Shown here: in pieces, positions 17,193 through 24,873 of the stretch
Layout: every line of letters starts with the position of its first letter
How positions within the stretch are numbered: position 1 is the first letter of the stretch
From: Candidatus Villigracilis affinis
Lineage (GTDB): Bacteria; Chloroflexota; Anaerolineae; Anaerolineales; Villigracilaceae
Reading direction: 5' to 3'
Length of the DNA stretch: 64,000 nucleotides
NCBI GenBank assembly: GCA_016718275.1
Contig: JADKEA010000023.1
Span: forward strand, 211,380-275,379
Notes under the pieces: generated by a model
Database searches by the model: none
What the model saw: the letters and a program-made list of their open reading frames with translations, nothing else
Told to the model about the DNA's origin: nothing
Made by a program: the position numbers and the translations under genes

Positions 17193-17777
17193 TCACCCTC
17201 GACCGTTATTCTGCTCCCGCCATTCGGTATTCAATAAGCCGAAAGAGACGAGATCCCAAATTTGACCGTCGCGATTCAATGCCTGACGTCGTCGAATCTC
17301 TTCCATAAAACCAAACTTCTGGAAGAGGCGCATGGCGCCCTCATTGTAGGCAGGTACCACCGCAGTCACGCGATAGAGATTCAGCTCATTGAAGGCATAG
17401 CGCAGCAAGAGACTCAAGGCTTGCGAGCCGTATCCCTTGCGGCGATCCTCCACGGCACCGATACCGAGGCGAAGAAACCCGTTGCCGTTGGTCCAGTCGA
17501 TCCATTCTAAAATGGCTTTTCCGATCAAACGGTCATCTTCGCGGGCACGGATGGTGAAGTAGAAGAGGTTCTTATCCTCCTCCACTTCCTTTTCAACGGC
17601 TTCATACTGCTTCTTCACCATTGCGGGTGAAAGCGGACGGGCGGGTTTTAAGTCCAGCAGGCGCATGAATTCGGCGTCATGTGTCCATTTGGATTCGATT
17701 TCAGGATGCGTTTCATGGTCGATGGGACCGAAACGGATATCCGTCGCTTCGAACAACTGAGTTTGTATATCCAACAT
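17193..17777 (-). CDS. RimJ/RimL-type GNAT acetyltransferase (first gene of operon)
   Basis: 194 residues from the ATG at 17777, with GGAGG 5 nt upstream (17783-17787); an in-frame TTG at 17789 overlaps that site and is unlikely. Acetyl-CoA motif 'EDRRKGYGSQALSLLLRYAF' and 'AMRLFQKFGFMEEIRRRQ'. More distant from the two following single-domain paralogs than they are from each other. It is the first gene behind the leader with a 27-codon ORF and two tandem terminators, so expression of all five GNATs probably depends on read-through there. Confidence 0.87.
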   Translation of the reverse strand: MLDIQTQLFEATDIRFGPIDHETHPEIESKWTHDAEFMRLLDLKPARPLSPAMVKKQYEAVEKEVEEDKNLFYFTIRAREDDRLIGKAILEWIDWTNGNGFLRLGIGAVEDRRKGYGSQALSLLLRYAFNELNLYRVTAVVPAYNEGAMRLFQKFGFMEEIRRRQALNRDGQIWDLVSFGLLNTEWREQNNGRG

Positions 17778-17806
17778 TTTTTCCTCCAAACCAAAAAAAC
17801 AAAAAA

Positions 17807-17838
17807 GCGGTCACAGGTCACATTGACCCATGGCCGCC
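17807..17838 (-). terminator. Second leader terminator of the GNAT operon (segments 3:4)
   Basis: On the minus strand segment 3 (plus 17824-17838) and segment 4 (plus 17807-17820) form a stem of up to 14 positions with wobble pairs and two mismatches, followed by TTTTTTGTTTTTTT just before the first GNAT ribosome binding site. Segment 3 can also pair with segment 2 of the upstream hairpin. Confidence 0.7.
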
Positions 17839-17850
17839 TTTCGCGCGATT

Positions 17851-17890
17851 AAATAAAAACGGCCACGGGTGTGTAGTGCACCGTGGCCGC
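17851..17890 (-). terminator. First leader terminator / attenuator of the GNAT operon (segments 1:2)
   Basis: On the minus strand CGGCCACGG / CCGTGGCCG, perfect 9-bp stem with a 12-nt loop, followed by TTTTTATTT. It begins 18 nt after the stop of the leader ORF. Segment 2 (CCCGTGGCCG) can instead pair over 10 bp, with one G-U, with CGGCCATGGG in segment 3, which would destroy both terminators. Confidence 0.85.
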
Positions 17891-17907
17891 AAGACAACTA
17901 GGACAGT

Positions 17908-17991
17908 CTAACGGTGAGCAGGCGCACTGCGAGAATCAACATCGGCTTTACCGATGAATGCAGGGAAGGTGTAAAACTTGTTCATCAACAT
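17908..17991 (-). CDS. 27-residue leader peptide of the GNAT operon
   Basis: Codons from the ATG at 17991 read MLMNKFYTFPAFIG followed by KADVDSRSAPAHR and a TAG stop. AAAGGAGG (18003-18010) lies 11 nt upstream and matches the anti-Shine-Dalgarno well. It is placed between the promoter at 18039-18068 and two mutually exclusive hairpins, the standard arrangement of ribosome-mediated attenuation. There is no run of one amino acid, so amino-acid starvation control is unlikely; arrest by a ribosome-targeting drug is one option. The K-F-Y-T-F motif resembles K-I-F-T-F of the MFS leader. Confidence 0.65.
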   Translation of the reverse strand: MLMNKFYTFPAFIGKADVDSRSAPAHR

Positions 17992-18038
17992 TGGGCGTGC
18001 GCCTCCTTTCGTAAGATTTGCTTTTATCAAGCGCCGTG

Positions 18039-18068
18039 AGTTTATCATGCAAGAGAAAATAGAGTCAA
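18039..18068 (-). promoter_or_regulatory. Sigma-70 promoter of the GNAT operon
   Basis: Minus strand TTGACT (18063-18068), 18-nt spacer, TAAACT (18039-18044). It predicts a leader of about 250 nt holding the leader ORF and both terminators. Confidence 0.75.
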
Positions 18069-18125
18069 GGGTATTGTGAAAAAATATTTTATGACGGAAT
18101 CATAGCGCATCAAACCTTTGGGAGG

Positions 18126-18154
18126 TTGTATCCTCTGTTTGGATTCGATACAAT
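18126..18154 (+). promoter_or_regulatory. Probable promoter of the 139-residue membrane protein gene
   Basis: TTGTAT (18126-18131), 17-nt spacer, TACAAT (18149-18154), with start of transcription about 37 nt before the ATG. It is divergent from the GNAT promoter. Confidence 0.5.
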
Positions 18155-18198
18155 AATTGTCAACTGTGTATTTTCGCAAAAACAATTAGAGGTAAATT

Positions 18199-18618
18199 AT
18201 GAAATTGAATTCTGCAAAGGAAGTTTGGGTTGCTCGTTTGATCGCGTGGTTTGTGATCGGTGCAGTTTCGTGCGGCATCATTTTTGTCACCACCTTCATG
18301 GTGGGACCCTCCCTGTTTGCCATTCCCAATCTGAGCGAAAAGATCGCCGTATCTGTGTTTTGCCCGGGCGCGGAAAGTACCTCACGCCAGGATGGCGCAT
18401 CCGTTCCAACAACGTCCAGCCCATCGGGCACGTACGGTCACACGGTGGAGATCACCTGCACCTTTGCCGATGGCAGCACGGAGATCATCCGCAACGAGCA
18501 ATATGCACTGGCCTCCATCGGCGGTATGTTTGGGCTGGGTGGTTTATGCGGATTGGGGATTTCTGTTTTGCTGATGCTTTTGCCTTTTTTTGTAATTCGC
18601 AAGAAAAAAGAAGAATAA
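18199..18618 (+). CDS. Small two-TM membrane protein with external Cys-containing loop
   Basis: 139 residues, family not recognised. TM1 lies at about residues 12-40, TM2 at about 110-132, and a presumably external loop between them opens with 'VFCPGAEST' and contains a second Cys ('EITCTFADG'). The tail is RKKKEE. The layout and Cys spacing repeat those of the protein at 1310-1756. It is flanked by its own promoter and a strong terminator, so it is monocistronic. Confidence 0.72.
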   Translation: MKLNSAKEVWVARLIAWFVIGAVSCGIIFVTTFMVGPSLFAIPNLSEKIAVSVFCPGAESTSRQDGASVPTTSSPSGTYGHTVEITCTFADGSTEIIRNEQYALASIGGMFGLGGLCGLGISVLLMLLPFFVIRKKKEE

Positions 18619-18620
18619 AA

Positions 18621-18660
18621 AAGAGAGACGCCAAAGTCCTCAGACTTTGGCGTCTCTCTT
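18621..18660. terminator. Strong bidirectional intrinsic terminator
   Basis: Perfect 18-bp stem AAGAGAGACGCCAAAGTC / GACTTTGGCGTCTCTCTT with loop CTCA, between convergent genes. Confidence 0.9.
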
Positions 18661-18684
18661 GATGATGTCACGCTGCAAGTGGAC

Positions 18685-19476
18685 CTACTTCGGATTCGCC
18701 ACTTCGCTCATCGTTTTGACTACCAATCCATTGGCTTGTTGTTCACCGAGCCACTTTGCAAATTGATCGAACACATTGAGTTTGATCGCATACTCATTAC
18801 AGCCGTCGCAGACGTGATGAAATACAAAGATGACCCAGCCGCCGCCGTCATTTTCAACTTCGGTCACATAGCGGGTCATTTTTGGAAAGCGCGTATCTTT
18901 CACAATGTAGGGCATGGCATTCAAGACATACATATCCACGGGCGGAATGGTGTCCGGTCCGCCGGAAACGCCGCGTGCATTGTTATATCCGCAATCGACC
19001 ACCATTTGTTTTGATTCATCGTCATAGTGGCCGTAGGGATAGGCGAAGGAATTTACTGCGAATCCGTGCGCCAGCAGATTTTGCCTGTCCTGGCAGATCT
19101 CACGTTCGAGGTCTGCGCCGCTCAAGTCAGGGACATTGCTATGGCTGAGCGTGTGTCCGCCGATCTCGTTGCCGTCGTTGTACAGGTCGCGCAGTTGGTC
19201 TTCGGTCATGTAGCCGTTCGTGCCGGTGAATCCGCTCACGATGTAGAAGGTGGCCCGCAGGTTATTCTCCGCGAGGATATCGCGCACGGCGTAGTTGTCG
19301 GCATCACCGTCATCGAAGGTCAGGCTGACCACGGTATTCTTGAACGTGAGCGCAGGCACAGCTGGTTCGGGCTTGCTGGTACAGCTGGCCAGAAGCATCA
19401 ATATCAGTAAAAAAAACAACATCGTTTTACTTCGTAATTGCAGATTCAAATCCGCAGTCCGTGTGGATCGTGACAC
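18685..19476 (-). CDS. Polysaccharide deacetylase lipoprotein
   Basis: 263 residues from a GTG at 19476 with AAAGGAG just upstream. Lipoprotein signal with lipobox 'LLASC'. Carbohydrate esterase 4 (NodB) fold: motif 1 'TFDDGDADN' with the catalytic and metal-binding Asp pair, motif 2 'HTLSHSNV' (H-x-x-x-H metal ligands), motif 3 'FAYPYGHYDD'. It removes N- or O-acetyl groups from a surface glycan at the outer face of the membrane. It lies 16 nt behind the SH3b lipoprotein gene and is probably cotranscribed with it. Confidence 0.9.
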   Translation of the reverse strand: MSRSTRTADLNLQLRSKTMLFFLLILMLLASCTSKPEPAVPALTFKNTVVSLTFDDGDADNYAVRDILAENNLRATFYIVSGFTGTNGYMTEDQLRDLYNDGNEIGGHTLSHSNVPDLSGADLEREICQDRQNLLAHGFAVNSFAYPYGHYDDESKQMVVDCGYNNARGVSGGPDTIPPVDMYVLNAMPYIVKDTRFPKMTRYVTEVENDGGGWVIFVFHHVCDGCNEYAIKLNVFDQFAKWLGEQQANGLVVKTMSEVANPK

Positions 19477-19492
19477 TTCGTCTCCTTTGTGA

Positions 19493-20404
19493 TTACGGCT
19501 CAAAATCGATCTTTTCCGTCGCGCACGTTCCCTGTTGACCTTTATCCGAGCACAGTGTAATGGTTACAAAGAGTCTATGGCTTTCAGGGTTGTATTTGAA
19601 TGGGGGTGTGCTAATGGTGTAAGTCTCGCCGATGCCGAGGATTTCCTTCGCGCTTTTCGTCTGGCAATCGTCGAGATTGATGAATCCATCAGCGGTATCA
19701 GAGACGACTACATCGGTGATCTTATCCCTGATCGAGATGTTCACCGATTTGAACGGGATGCCGCCAGTATTCCTGAGTTTCAGTTCCACCCACCAAAAGC
19801 CGTTGCATGAATCCATACTGGTGTATTCAACGGTGAACTTCGGCGTGGGCAGGGAAGTGGCCGTGGCGGTGGGCGTGGGCGGCGGCGTGAAGACCGGCGC
19901 GAGCATGACTGGCCCCGTCAGTGTGGCATATTTTCCCCATACCCAGCAAAACTCGGGGTCACTGCCATCTGGGTTGCGGATATACCAATAGTTATTGGTT
20001 GGGTCACGTGCATACACTTGGGCGATTTCACCGACCAGCAAAGCCCCGACCATATCGTACACTTTGCCTGGTCCGCTGCGGCAATTGGTATCGACGGAAA
20101 CGGTGATGAACGGTGTTTCCAGCGTGGGAGTGAAAGGCAGGGTCGGTACCAGTGTTGGAGTGGGAGTCAATGTGGGCGGTTCGAGCGTGAATGTTAAGGT
20201 TGGGACGAGAGTAGGGGTATCTTGCAATGTGGGTGGAGTGAGGAGTTCGTTTATTGCGTCCTGGGTTTGGCCCGCCATCACTGTCCCTGCCACGGCAGTG
20301 CTGATTTCATTTTCGTTCGATGGAAAAATGGATGGAGTGGCACAAGCCATGCTGGCAACTAACAGCACGATGGCTGGCAAACGGGTTTTTTTGAAGAATG
20401 ACAT
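19493..20404 (-). CDS. Lipoprotein with SH3b domain and Thr/Pro linkers
   Basis: 303 residues. Signal peptide with lipobox-like 'SMACA', then a Thr/Pro-rich linker to about residue 95. An SH3b domain lies at about 97-165 ('TVSVDTNCRSGPGKVYDMVGALLVGE...WYIRNPDG...CWVWGKYATL'), followed by a second linker and a C-terminal beta domain (about 190-303) with 'VELKLRNTGGIPFKSVNISI', like FxLYD-type immunoglobulin-like domains. The Cys residues are paired in number. SH3b domains often bind cell-wall peptides or glycans. Cotranscribed with the deacetylase. Confidence 0.8.
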   Translation of the reverse strand: MSFFKKTRLPAIVLLVASMACATPSIFPSNENEISTAVAGTVMAGQTQDAINELLTPPTLQDTPTLVPTLTFTLEPPTLTPTPTLVPTLPFTPTLETPFITVSVDTNCRSGPGKVYDMVGALLVGEIAQVYARDPTNNYWYIRNPDGSDPEFCWVWGKYATLTGPVMLAPVFTPPPTPTATATSLPTPKFTVEYTSMDSCNGFWWVELKLRNTGGIPFKSVNISIRDKITDVVVSDTADGFINLDDCQTKSAKEILGIGETYTISTPPFKYNPESHRLFVTITLCSDKGQQGTCATEKIDFEP

Positions 20405-20451
20405 GATACTTTCCTTTTATGAAATTAAGCAGCGGCTCTTAAATCTGACGT

Positions 20452-21276
20452 TCAACCTTCTGCGCTTGTTCCGTTTTTCAGGATCAGCCAGCCTTTTGCC
20501 AGCCATTTTTTATGCGTGTCGATCTTGAACCCTTTTGCCGCCAGGCTTTCGGCCGATGCGATGAACCACTGCTTCCATCCGAAAACTTTTGCATGCGCGG
20601 TTTCGGCGGCAGAGCGTTTCCACGCTTCGAAAAAATTATGGATGGGTTCGCCTGCCACCACATGATGGATGTGATTCTTTGGCAGCACGGTTTGAAAATC
20701 GGTGATGTCGAATCCCATACGGAAGTTTGTGCTGAATACAAGTGCTTCGAACTTCCATCCGCTTTCTATTTTTCGAACGAGGTTCGCCACCCAGATACTT
20801 CCAAACGGATTCGACGTGCCTTCGATCATCAGCCCGCCCGGTAAAACATATTCAGCGAGACGTTCATACGCGGGCGCAAAATCCTTCTCTTCATATTGAC
20901 GCAGGACATTAAATGCGCGGATCAATCTTACCCTTTCGCCTGATTGCAAAGGCAAGTTAAATCCTCCATGCCGAAAGTGGGTGATGCTGTCGGCGAAGGG
21001 CAGTGCGGCCTCGACTCGCTCCTTGTCGATCTCCACGCCGAGGATGGGCAGTGACGGGTTGACACGCCTGAAGCGTTCCGCGCTTTCCAGGGTGGTTCGG
21101 GCGTCGAAGCCGTAGCCAAGATCAATGAACATCGAATGCTGAAACAGTCCATCGGTCCGCGTAAGAAGCGCAGGCTCATAGAGCAGGATAAAGTTATCGA
21201 CACGGCGGAGTCGGTTCGAAGCGGTCTTTCCGCGGGTCGGGTTTCCAATCGGTTTTTTGCTTGAAGTTTTTACCAT
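20452..21276 (-). CDS. SAM-dependent methyltransferase-like protein
   Basis: 274 residues from the ATG at 21276, a leaderless start: TATAAT (21285-21290) ends 8 nt before it. A Rossmann-type methyltransferase core is suggested by 'HSMFIDLGYGFDARTTLESA' (glycine-rich SAM loop), 'ILGVEIDKERVEAA' (acidic residue after strand 2) and 'AFNVLRQYEEKDF...YVLPGGLMIEGTSNP'. The C-terminal third is less typical. Substrate unknown. It is divergent from the GT-C gene, sharing a 50-bp intergenic region. Confidence 0.75.
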   Translation of the reverse strand: MVKTSSKKPIGNPTRGKTASNRLRRVDNFILLYEPALLTRTDGLFQHSMFIDLGYGFDARTTLESAERFRRVNPSLPILGVEIDKERVEAALPFADSITHFRHGGFNLPLQSGERVRLIRAFNVLRQYEEKDFAPAYERLAEYVLPGGLMIEGTSNPFGSIWVANLVRKIESGWKFEALVFSTNFRMGFDITDFQTVLPKNHIHHVVAGEPIHNFFEAWKRSAAETAHAKVFGWKQWFIASAESLAAKGFKIDTHKKWLAKGWLILKNGTSAEG

Positions 21277-21325
21277 TCGCTCCAATTATAAGAGCGAAAT
21301 CGACGGGGTTCGTTATGGTAAACTC

Positions 21326-23893
21326 ATGCCGATTAATATGTTGCGCTGGAAAAACAAATCCTTCACCCTTGCGGTCTATGGGCTGCTGATCTCGGTTGGC
21401 GCGTTTGTGACGGCCTGGGTGGTGTATCAGGTGCCTTCTGACCCGAAGAATAATATTTTTTTGGGGCTGTCACTGCAAAGAATGATTCTGATTGGCAGTG
21501 TGTCGCTGGCGGGGTTATTGACGGCGGTGCTTTCGGTCCGCTCGTTTCGCAATCAGGCCTGGGCAGAGCGGGCTTGGACTTTTCTTTTCGGGCAGACGAC
21601 TCTCGCCGTGCTGATCCGCTGGCTGGCCGCGGCGATCGCCATTGCAGGCTGGGTGATCTGGTTCACACCTTTGTATCGCTGGGAGAACAATCAGGATTAT
21701 TACCTGCGCCTGCATCCCATTGTCGTTTGGTTGACCCTCGCTGGTGTTTTGACTTTTGTTGTTTCAGGGGTGGAAGAATATGGTTTTGACCCGCAGAATT
21801 TTTTGAATACACTCACTTCGAATAAAAAGATTTTTGGCATTGCGCTGGGCGTGATGTTCGCTTTTCTTTTGATTTGGGCATTCATCGCGTTGACCGGCTT
21901 GGGGGTGTGGGTGAGCGATGGTTTTTGGTATGGCGCGGGCGTGCCTGTGCTGAGTTTGCAGATCGTGCTGGCGATGGTGATCGGCCTCGGCGTGTTTGCG
22001 TTGGAGCGTTCGTCATTCAAGGCGCGTTTTCCAAAATGGACGGACCTTTTCGTTTTCTTTTTGATCTGGTGCCTGGCGGCGTATCTTTGGGCGCGTGAGC
22101 CATTGCCCACCAGTTTCTTCGCGCCGGGGCCGTTTTTGCCTGATTATGAATTGCATCCATTTTCCGATGCGGCAACCTTCGACCGTGGCAGTCAGTTTGC
22201 GTTGATCGGTCAGGGCATTAACAACGGTGCCTATTGGGACCGCGCCCTGTATATGGCGTTTCTGGTTTTCCTGCATCAATTGTTCGGGCAGAATTACGAG
22301 CACTTGATGAACGTGCAAGCCGCCATCTATGCTGTTTTTCCAGCGCTCCTGTATTTGCTGGGGCGGGATGTTTTCAACCGTTCTTTTGGTGTGATCCTCG
22401 CGGCATTGGTGACAATGCGCGGTGTCAACGGAATCGTGGTCAGCACCTTGATCGATCTTGCCAATCAGAAGTATATGCTCACCGATTTCCCGACGGTCAT
22501 TTTCGTGGCGTGGTTTGCCTTGATGATGGTGCGCTGGTTGAAGGCTCCTGCGAAGAATTATTTATATGCTTTGTGGGCGGGTGGCGTGGTGGGGCTGGGA
22601 ATCATGCTGCGCACGAATACGCTTTTTCTTTTGGTGTTCGCGGGAATTTTGATTCCCTTCGTGTATTGGCGGCAGAAATTGCGCGGCATGGTGATCGGTG
22701 TGCTGGTTTTGGTTACGATGTTCGCGAGCACGTTTGCGTGGGGAGCGTATCACGACAAATCCGTTTTCGATATTTATATTTACAGAATCATGATCGTTCT
22801 TAAGGCGCGTTATCCGCAGGCGGCGCCGCAGCTTGCGCCCGAGGAAGAGCCGCAGGGAAATGAAGCGGCTCCGGTGAGCGTTGCTGCTGTATCGTCCACA
22901 GGTCCGCGTTTGGCTGAACCTGCAAAAGTAAAGCCGGTTTATGAATTCGTGACCATTCATTTCCTGCACAACATCATTTCGTCGGTCTTTATTCTGCCGA
23001 CAGATGACGAGTTCCACGATCTGTGGCGTACGGTGCGCGGAGATTTCCCGTATTGGGAGCCATATTGGGATGGACGCTTCGCTGAAAGCGCGCATCATTT
23101 CCTGACCTTGAACCTGCTTCTAGTCGCGCTGGGCATTGCCGCCGCCTGGAAATACTCCCGCGCTCCGGGGCTGGCGCCGTTGGGCATCTTCCTTTTTTAT
23201 GACCTTGCCAATGCCTTCGCCCGCACCTCCGGCGGACGCTACGTTGTGCCGATCGATTGGGTCATCCTGTTCTATTTTGCGTTGGGTTTGTTTCAAGTCA
23301 TTTTGTGGGGACTGGCTTTCTTTGGCCTGCGGGAAGAGACTGCCCATGTCGCTGAGCAGGCTTCGTGGAGTTGGGAACCGCTTAAGAAGCAGGCTCCGTT
23401 GATCGTCATTTTCTTCCTGTTCGTTGGGTCGCTGGTGCCGGTGTCGGGTCATTTTATTCCACGCCGCTATCCTGACCGTTCGCAGGAGGAATTGTTCGCG
23501 CTGCTTGAATCTCAGGGCGATATTCAAAAGATGGGATACGATGCGGCGGAATTGCAGGCCGCCTTCGCGCAATGGCCCGAACTTAGGATCGTGGCCGGGC
23601 GCGCTTTGTATCCGCGTTATTTTGAGGCGGGCAGGGGCATCCCCAAGAATCGTTTTCCGTACACCGCGATGGATTTCCCTCGAATTGCGTTTACGGTGAT
23701 CGGTCCGCAGGGGTTGAGCTATGTGCTTTTGCCGCGGGCCGATGTGGATTACTTCCCGAACGCCTCCGACGTGTTTGTTTTGGGGTGTGGGCTGGGGGCT
23801 AATATCGATGCGCTGGCCGTGGTGATCGTGGATCAGCCGAACATCGTGTACACGCGCCGCCCGCCGGTGCCGCTGCAATGCCCTGTGCAGTAG
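21326..23893 (+). CDS. GT-C family membrane glycosyltransferase (PMT/ArnT-like)
   Basis: 855 residues from the ATG at 21326, six nt after a TATGGT box, so probably leaderless; reading from 21257 would overlap the divergent gene. About a dozen TM helices. An acidic first-loop motif, 'FSDAATFDRGSQFALIGQG', plus the helix pattern resemble protein O-mannosyltransferase/ArnT-like (GT39/GT83) enzymes that use polyprenyl-phosphate sugars. A soluble insert of about 90 residues ('EEEPQGNEAAPVSVAAVSS') lies in the middle, and a C-terminal extracytoplasmic domain follows the last helix. The likely role is adding sugar to lipids, glycans or exported proteins at the outer face. Confidence 0.75.
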   Translation: MPINMLRWKNKSFTLAVYGLLISVGAFVTAWVVYQVPSDPKNNIFLGLSLQRMILIGSVSLAGLLTAVLSVRSFRNQAWAERAWTFLFGQTTLAVLIRWLAAAIAIAGWVIWFTPLYRWENNQDYYLRLHPIVVWLTLAGVLTFVVSGVEEYGFDPQNFLNTLTSNKKIFGIALGVMFAFLLIWAFIALTGLGVWVSDGFWYGAGVPVLSLQIVLAMVIGLGVFALERSSFKARFPKWTDLFVFFLIWCLAAYLWAREPLPTSFFAPGPFLPDYELHPFSDAATFDRGSQFALIGQGINNGAYWDRALYMAFLVFLHQLFGQNYEHLMNVQAAIYAVFPALLYLLGRDVFNRSFGVILAALVTMRGVNGIVVSTLIDLANQKYMLTDFPTVIFVAWFALMMVRWLKAPAKNYLYALWAGGVVGLGIMLRTNTLFLLVFAGILIPFVYWRQKLRGMVIGVLVLVTMFASTFAWGAYHDKSVFDIYIYRIMIVLKARYPQAAPQLAPEEEPQGNEAAPVSVAAVSSTGPRLAEPAKVKPVYEFVTIHFLHNIISSVFILPTDDEFHDLWRTVRGDFPYWEPYWDGRFAESAHHFLTLNLLLVALGIAAAWKYSRAPGLAPLGIFLFYDLANAFARTSGGRYVVPIDWVILFYFALGLFQVILWGLAFFGLREETAHVAEQASWSWEPLKKQAPLIVIFFLFVGSLVPVSGHFIPRRYPDRSQEELFALLESQGDIQKMGYDAAELQAAFAQWPELRIVAGRALYPRYFEAGRGIPKNRFPYTAMDFPRIAFTVIGPQGLSYVLLPRADVDYFPNASDVFVLGCGLGANIDALAVVIVDQPNIVYTRRPPVPLQCPVQ

Positions 23894-23920
23894 CCGTTTC
23901 TGCGGCTTTTTCCCGTATGG

Positions 23921-23926
23921 TAGAAT
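23921..23926 (+). promoter_or_regulatory. -10 box upstream of the polysaccharide export/rhamnose operon
   Basis: TAGAAT in the context 'TATGGTAGAAT'. It gives a leader of about 100 nt containing the hairpin at 23956-23975. The -35 is weak. Confidence 0.4.
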
Positions 23927-23955
23927 CGAAAACGCTGTTTTAAATCCCGTTCGAG

Positions 23956-23975
23956 AATCCGCACCGCGGATTTTT
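23956..23975 (+). terminator. Terminator-like hairpin in the operon leader
   Basis: AATCCGC / GCGGATT, 7-bp stem, loop ACC, then TTT. It sits between the probable promoter and the first gene of the export operon, so it may be a weak attenuator, or chance. Confidence 0.35.
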
Positions 23976-24034
23976 CTGACCTGCCTGTTCTGGCTCTGAT
24001 TTCGGGTCGGGTTCCTGAAAATAAGTTACCTTTT

Positions 24035-24871
24035 GTGAGTGGTATGAAAACATCTGAAGAATTTATCTATGATAGCGCCCGGCGCGGGCCGGTGGCGTTG
24101 GAGGAATTGCGCGGTATCTTTCGATATCGCGACCTGATCTTTCAATTGATCCGCAAAGACATTGTGGCGCGCTACAAGCGCTCGGTTTTGGGCGTCGCCT
24201 GGACGATGCTCCAGCCCCTTGGCATGATGGTGATCCTTTCCGTGGTCTTCTCGACTCTGTTTAGCCAGGTCAAGGGCTACCCGGCTTACATCCTCAGCGG
24301 CCTGATCGCGTGGACGTTCTTTTCACAGGCCACCAGCGCCATGATGACGCAGATCGTGTGGGGCGGCGCTTTGCTTCGGCAGATCTACGTGCCGCGCACC
24401 TCTTTTGCGGTCTCTTCGATCGGCACCGGGCTGACCAATCTGGGGATTTCGTTCATCCCCCTCGTTTTGATCGTTCTCATCATCGGTTTGCCGCTGCGCT
24501 GGAGCATCCTGTTCGTGCCGGTTTCGATGCTGCTGCTGGGGGCGTTCGCTCTGGGGGTGGGGCTGATCATTTCCACCATGTCGATCTATTTTCCCGATGT
24601 GGCTGATATGTACAACCTCGTGCTGACTGGCTGGATGTATTTGACGCCCATCGTCTATCCCGAAACCTTGATCCCCGAAGCCTATCGCTATTGGTTCTTT
24701 CATTTGAACCCAATGTATTATTATGTGAAAATATTCCGCGCGCCGATCTTCGAGGGAGTGCTTCCCGATGGGGATATCCTGATCGTAGCGACGTTGATCT
24801 CTGTCACGACCCTTATCATCGGATGGCTGTTCTTTTCGAAACGCTCTGATGAGTTCGCCTATCACTTATAA
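24035..24871 (+). CDS. ABC-2 type polysaccharide exporter permease
   Basis: 278 residues from a GTG at 24035 (an ATG 9 nt later is also possible). Six TM helices of the Wzm/TagG/KpsM kind: cytoplasmic amphipathic start 'LEELRGIFRYRDLIFQLIRKDIVARYKRSVLG', then 'AWTMLQPLGMMVILSVVFSTLF', and the C-terminal 'PMYYYVKIFRAPIFEGVLP'. With the next gene it forms the ABC transporter that moves an undecaprenyl-linked polysaccharide across the membrane. First gene of a six-gene operon with dTDP-rhamnose synthesis. Confidence 0.93.
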   Translation: MSGMKTSEEFIYDSARRGPVALEELRGIFRYRDLIFQLIRKDIVARYKRSVLGVAWTMLQPLGMMVILSVVFSTLFSQVKGYPAYILSGLIAWTFFSQATSAMMTQIVWGGALLRQIYVPRTSFAVSSIGTGLTNLGISFIPLVLIVLIIGLPLRWSILFVPVSMLLLGAFALGVGLIISTMSIYFPDVADMYNLVLTGWMYLTPIVYPETLIPEAYRYWFFHLNPMYYYVKIFRAPIFEGVLPDGDILIVATLISVTTLIIGWLFFSKRSDEFAYHL

Positions 24872-24873
24872 AC

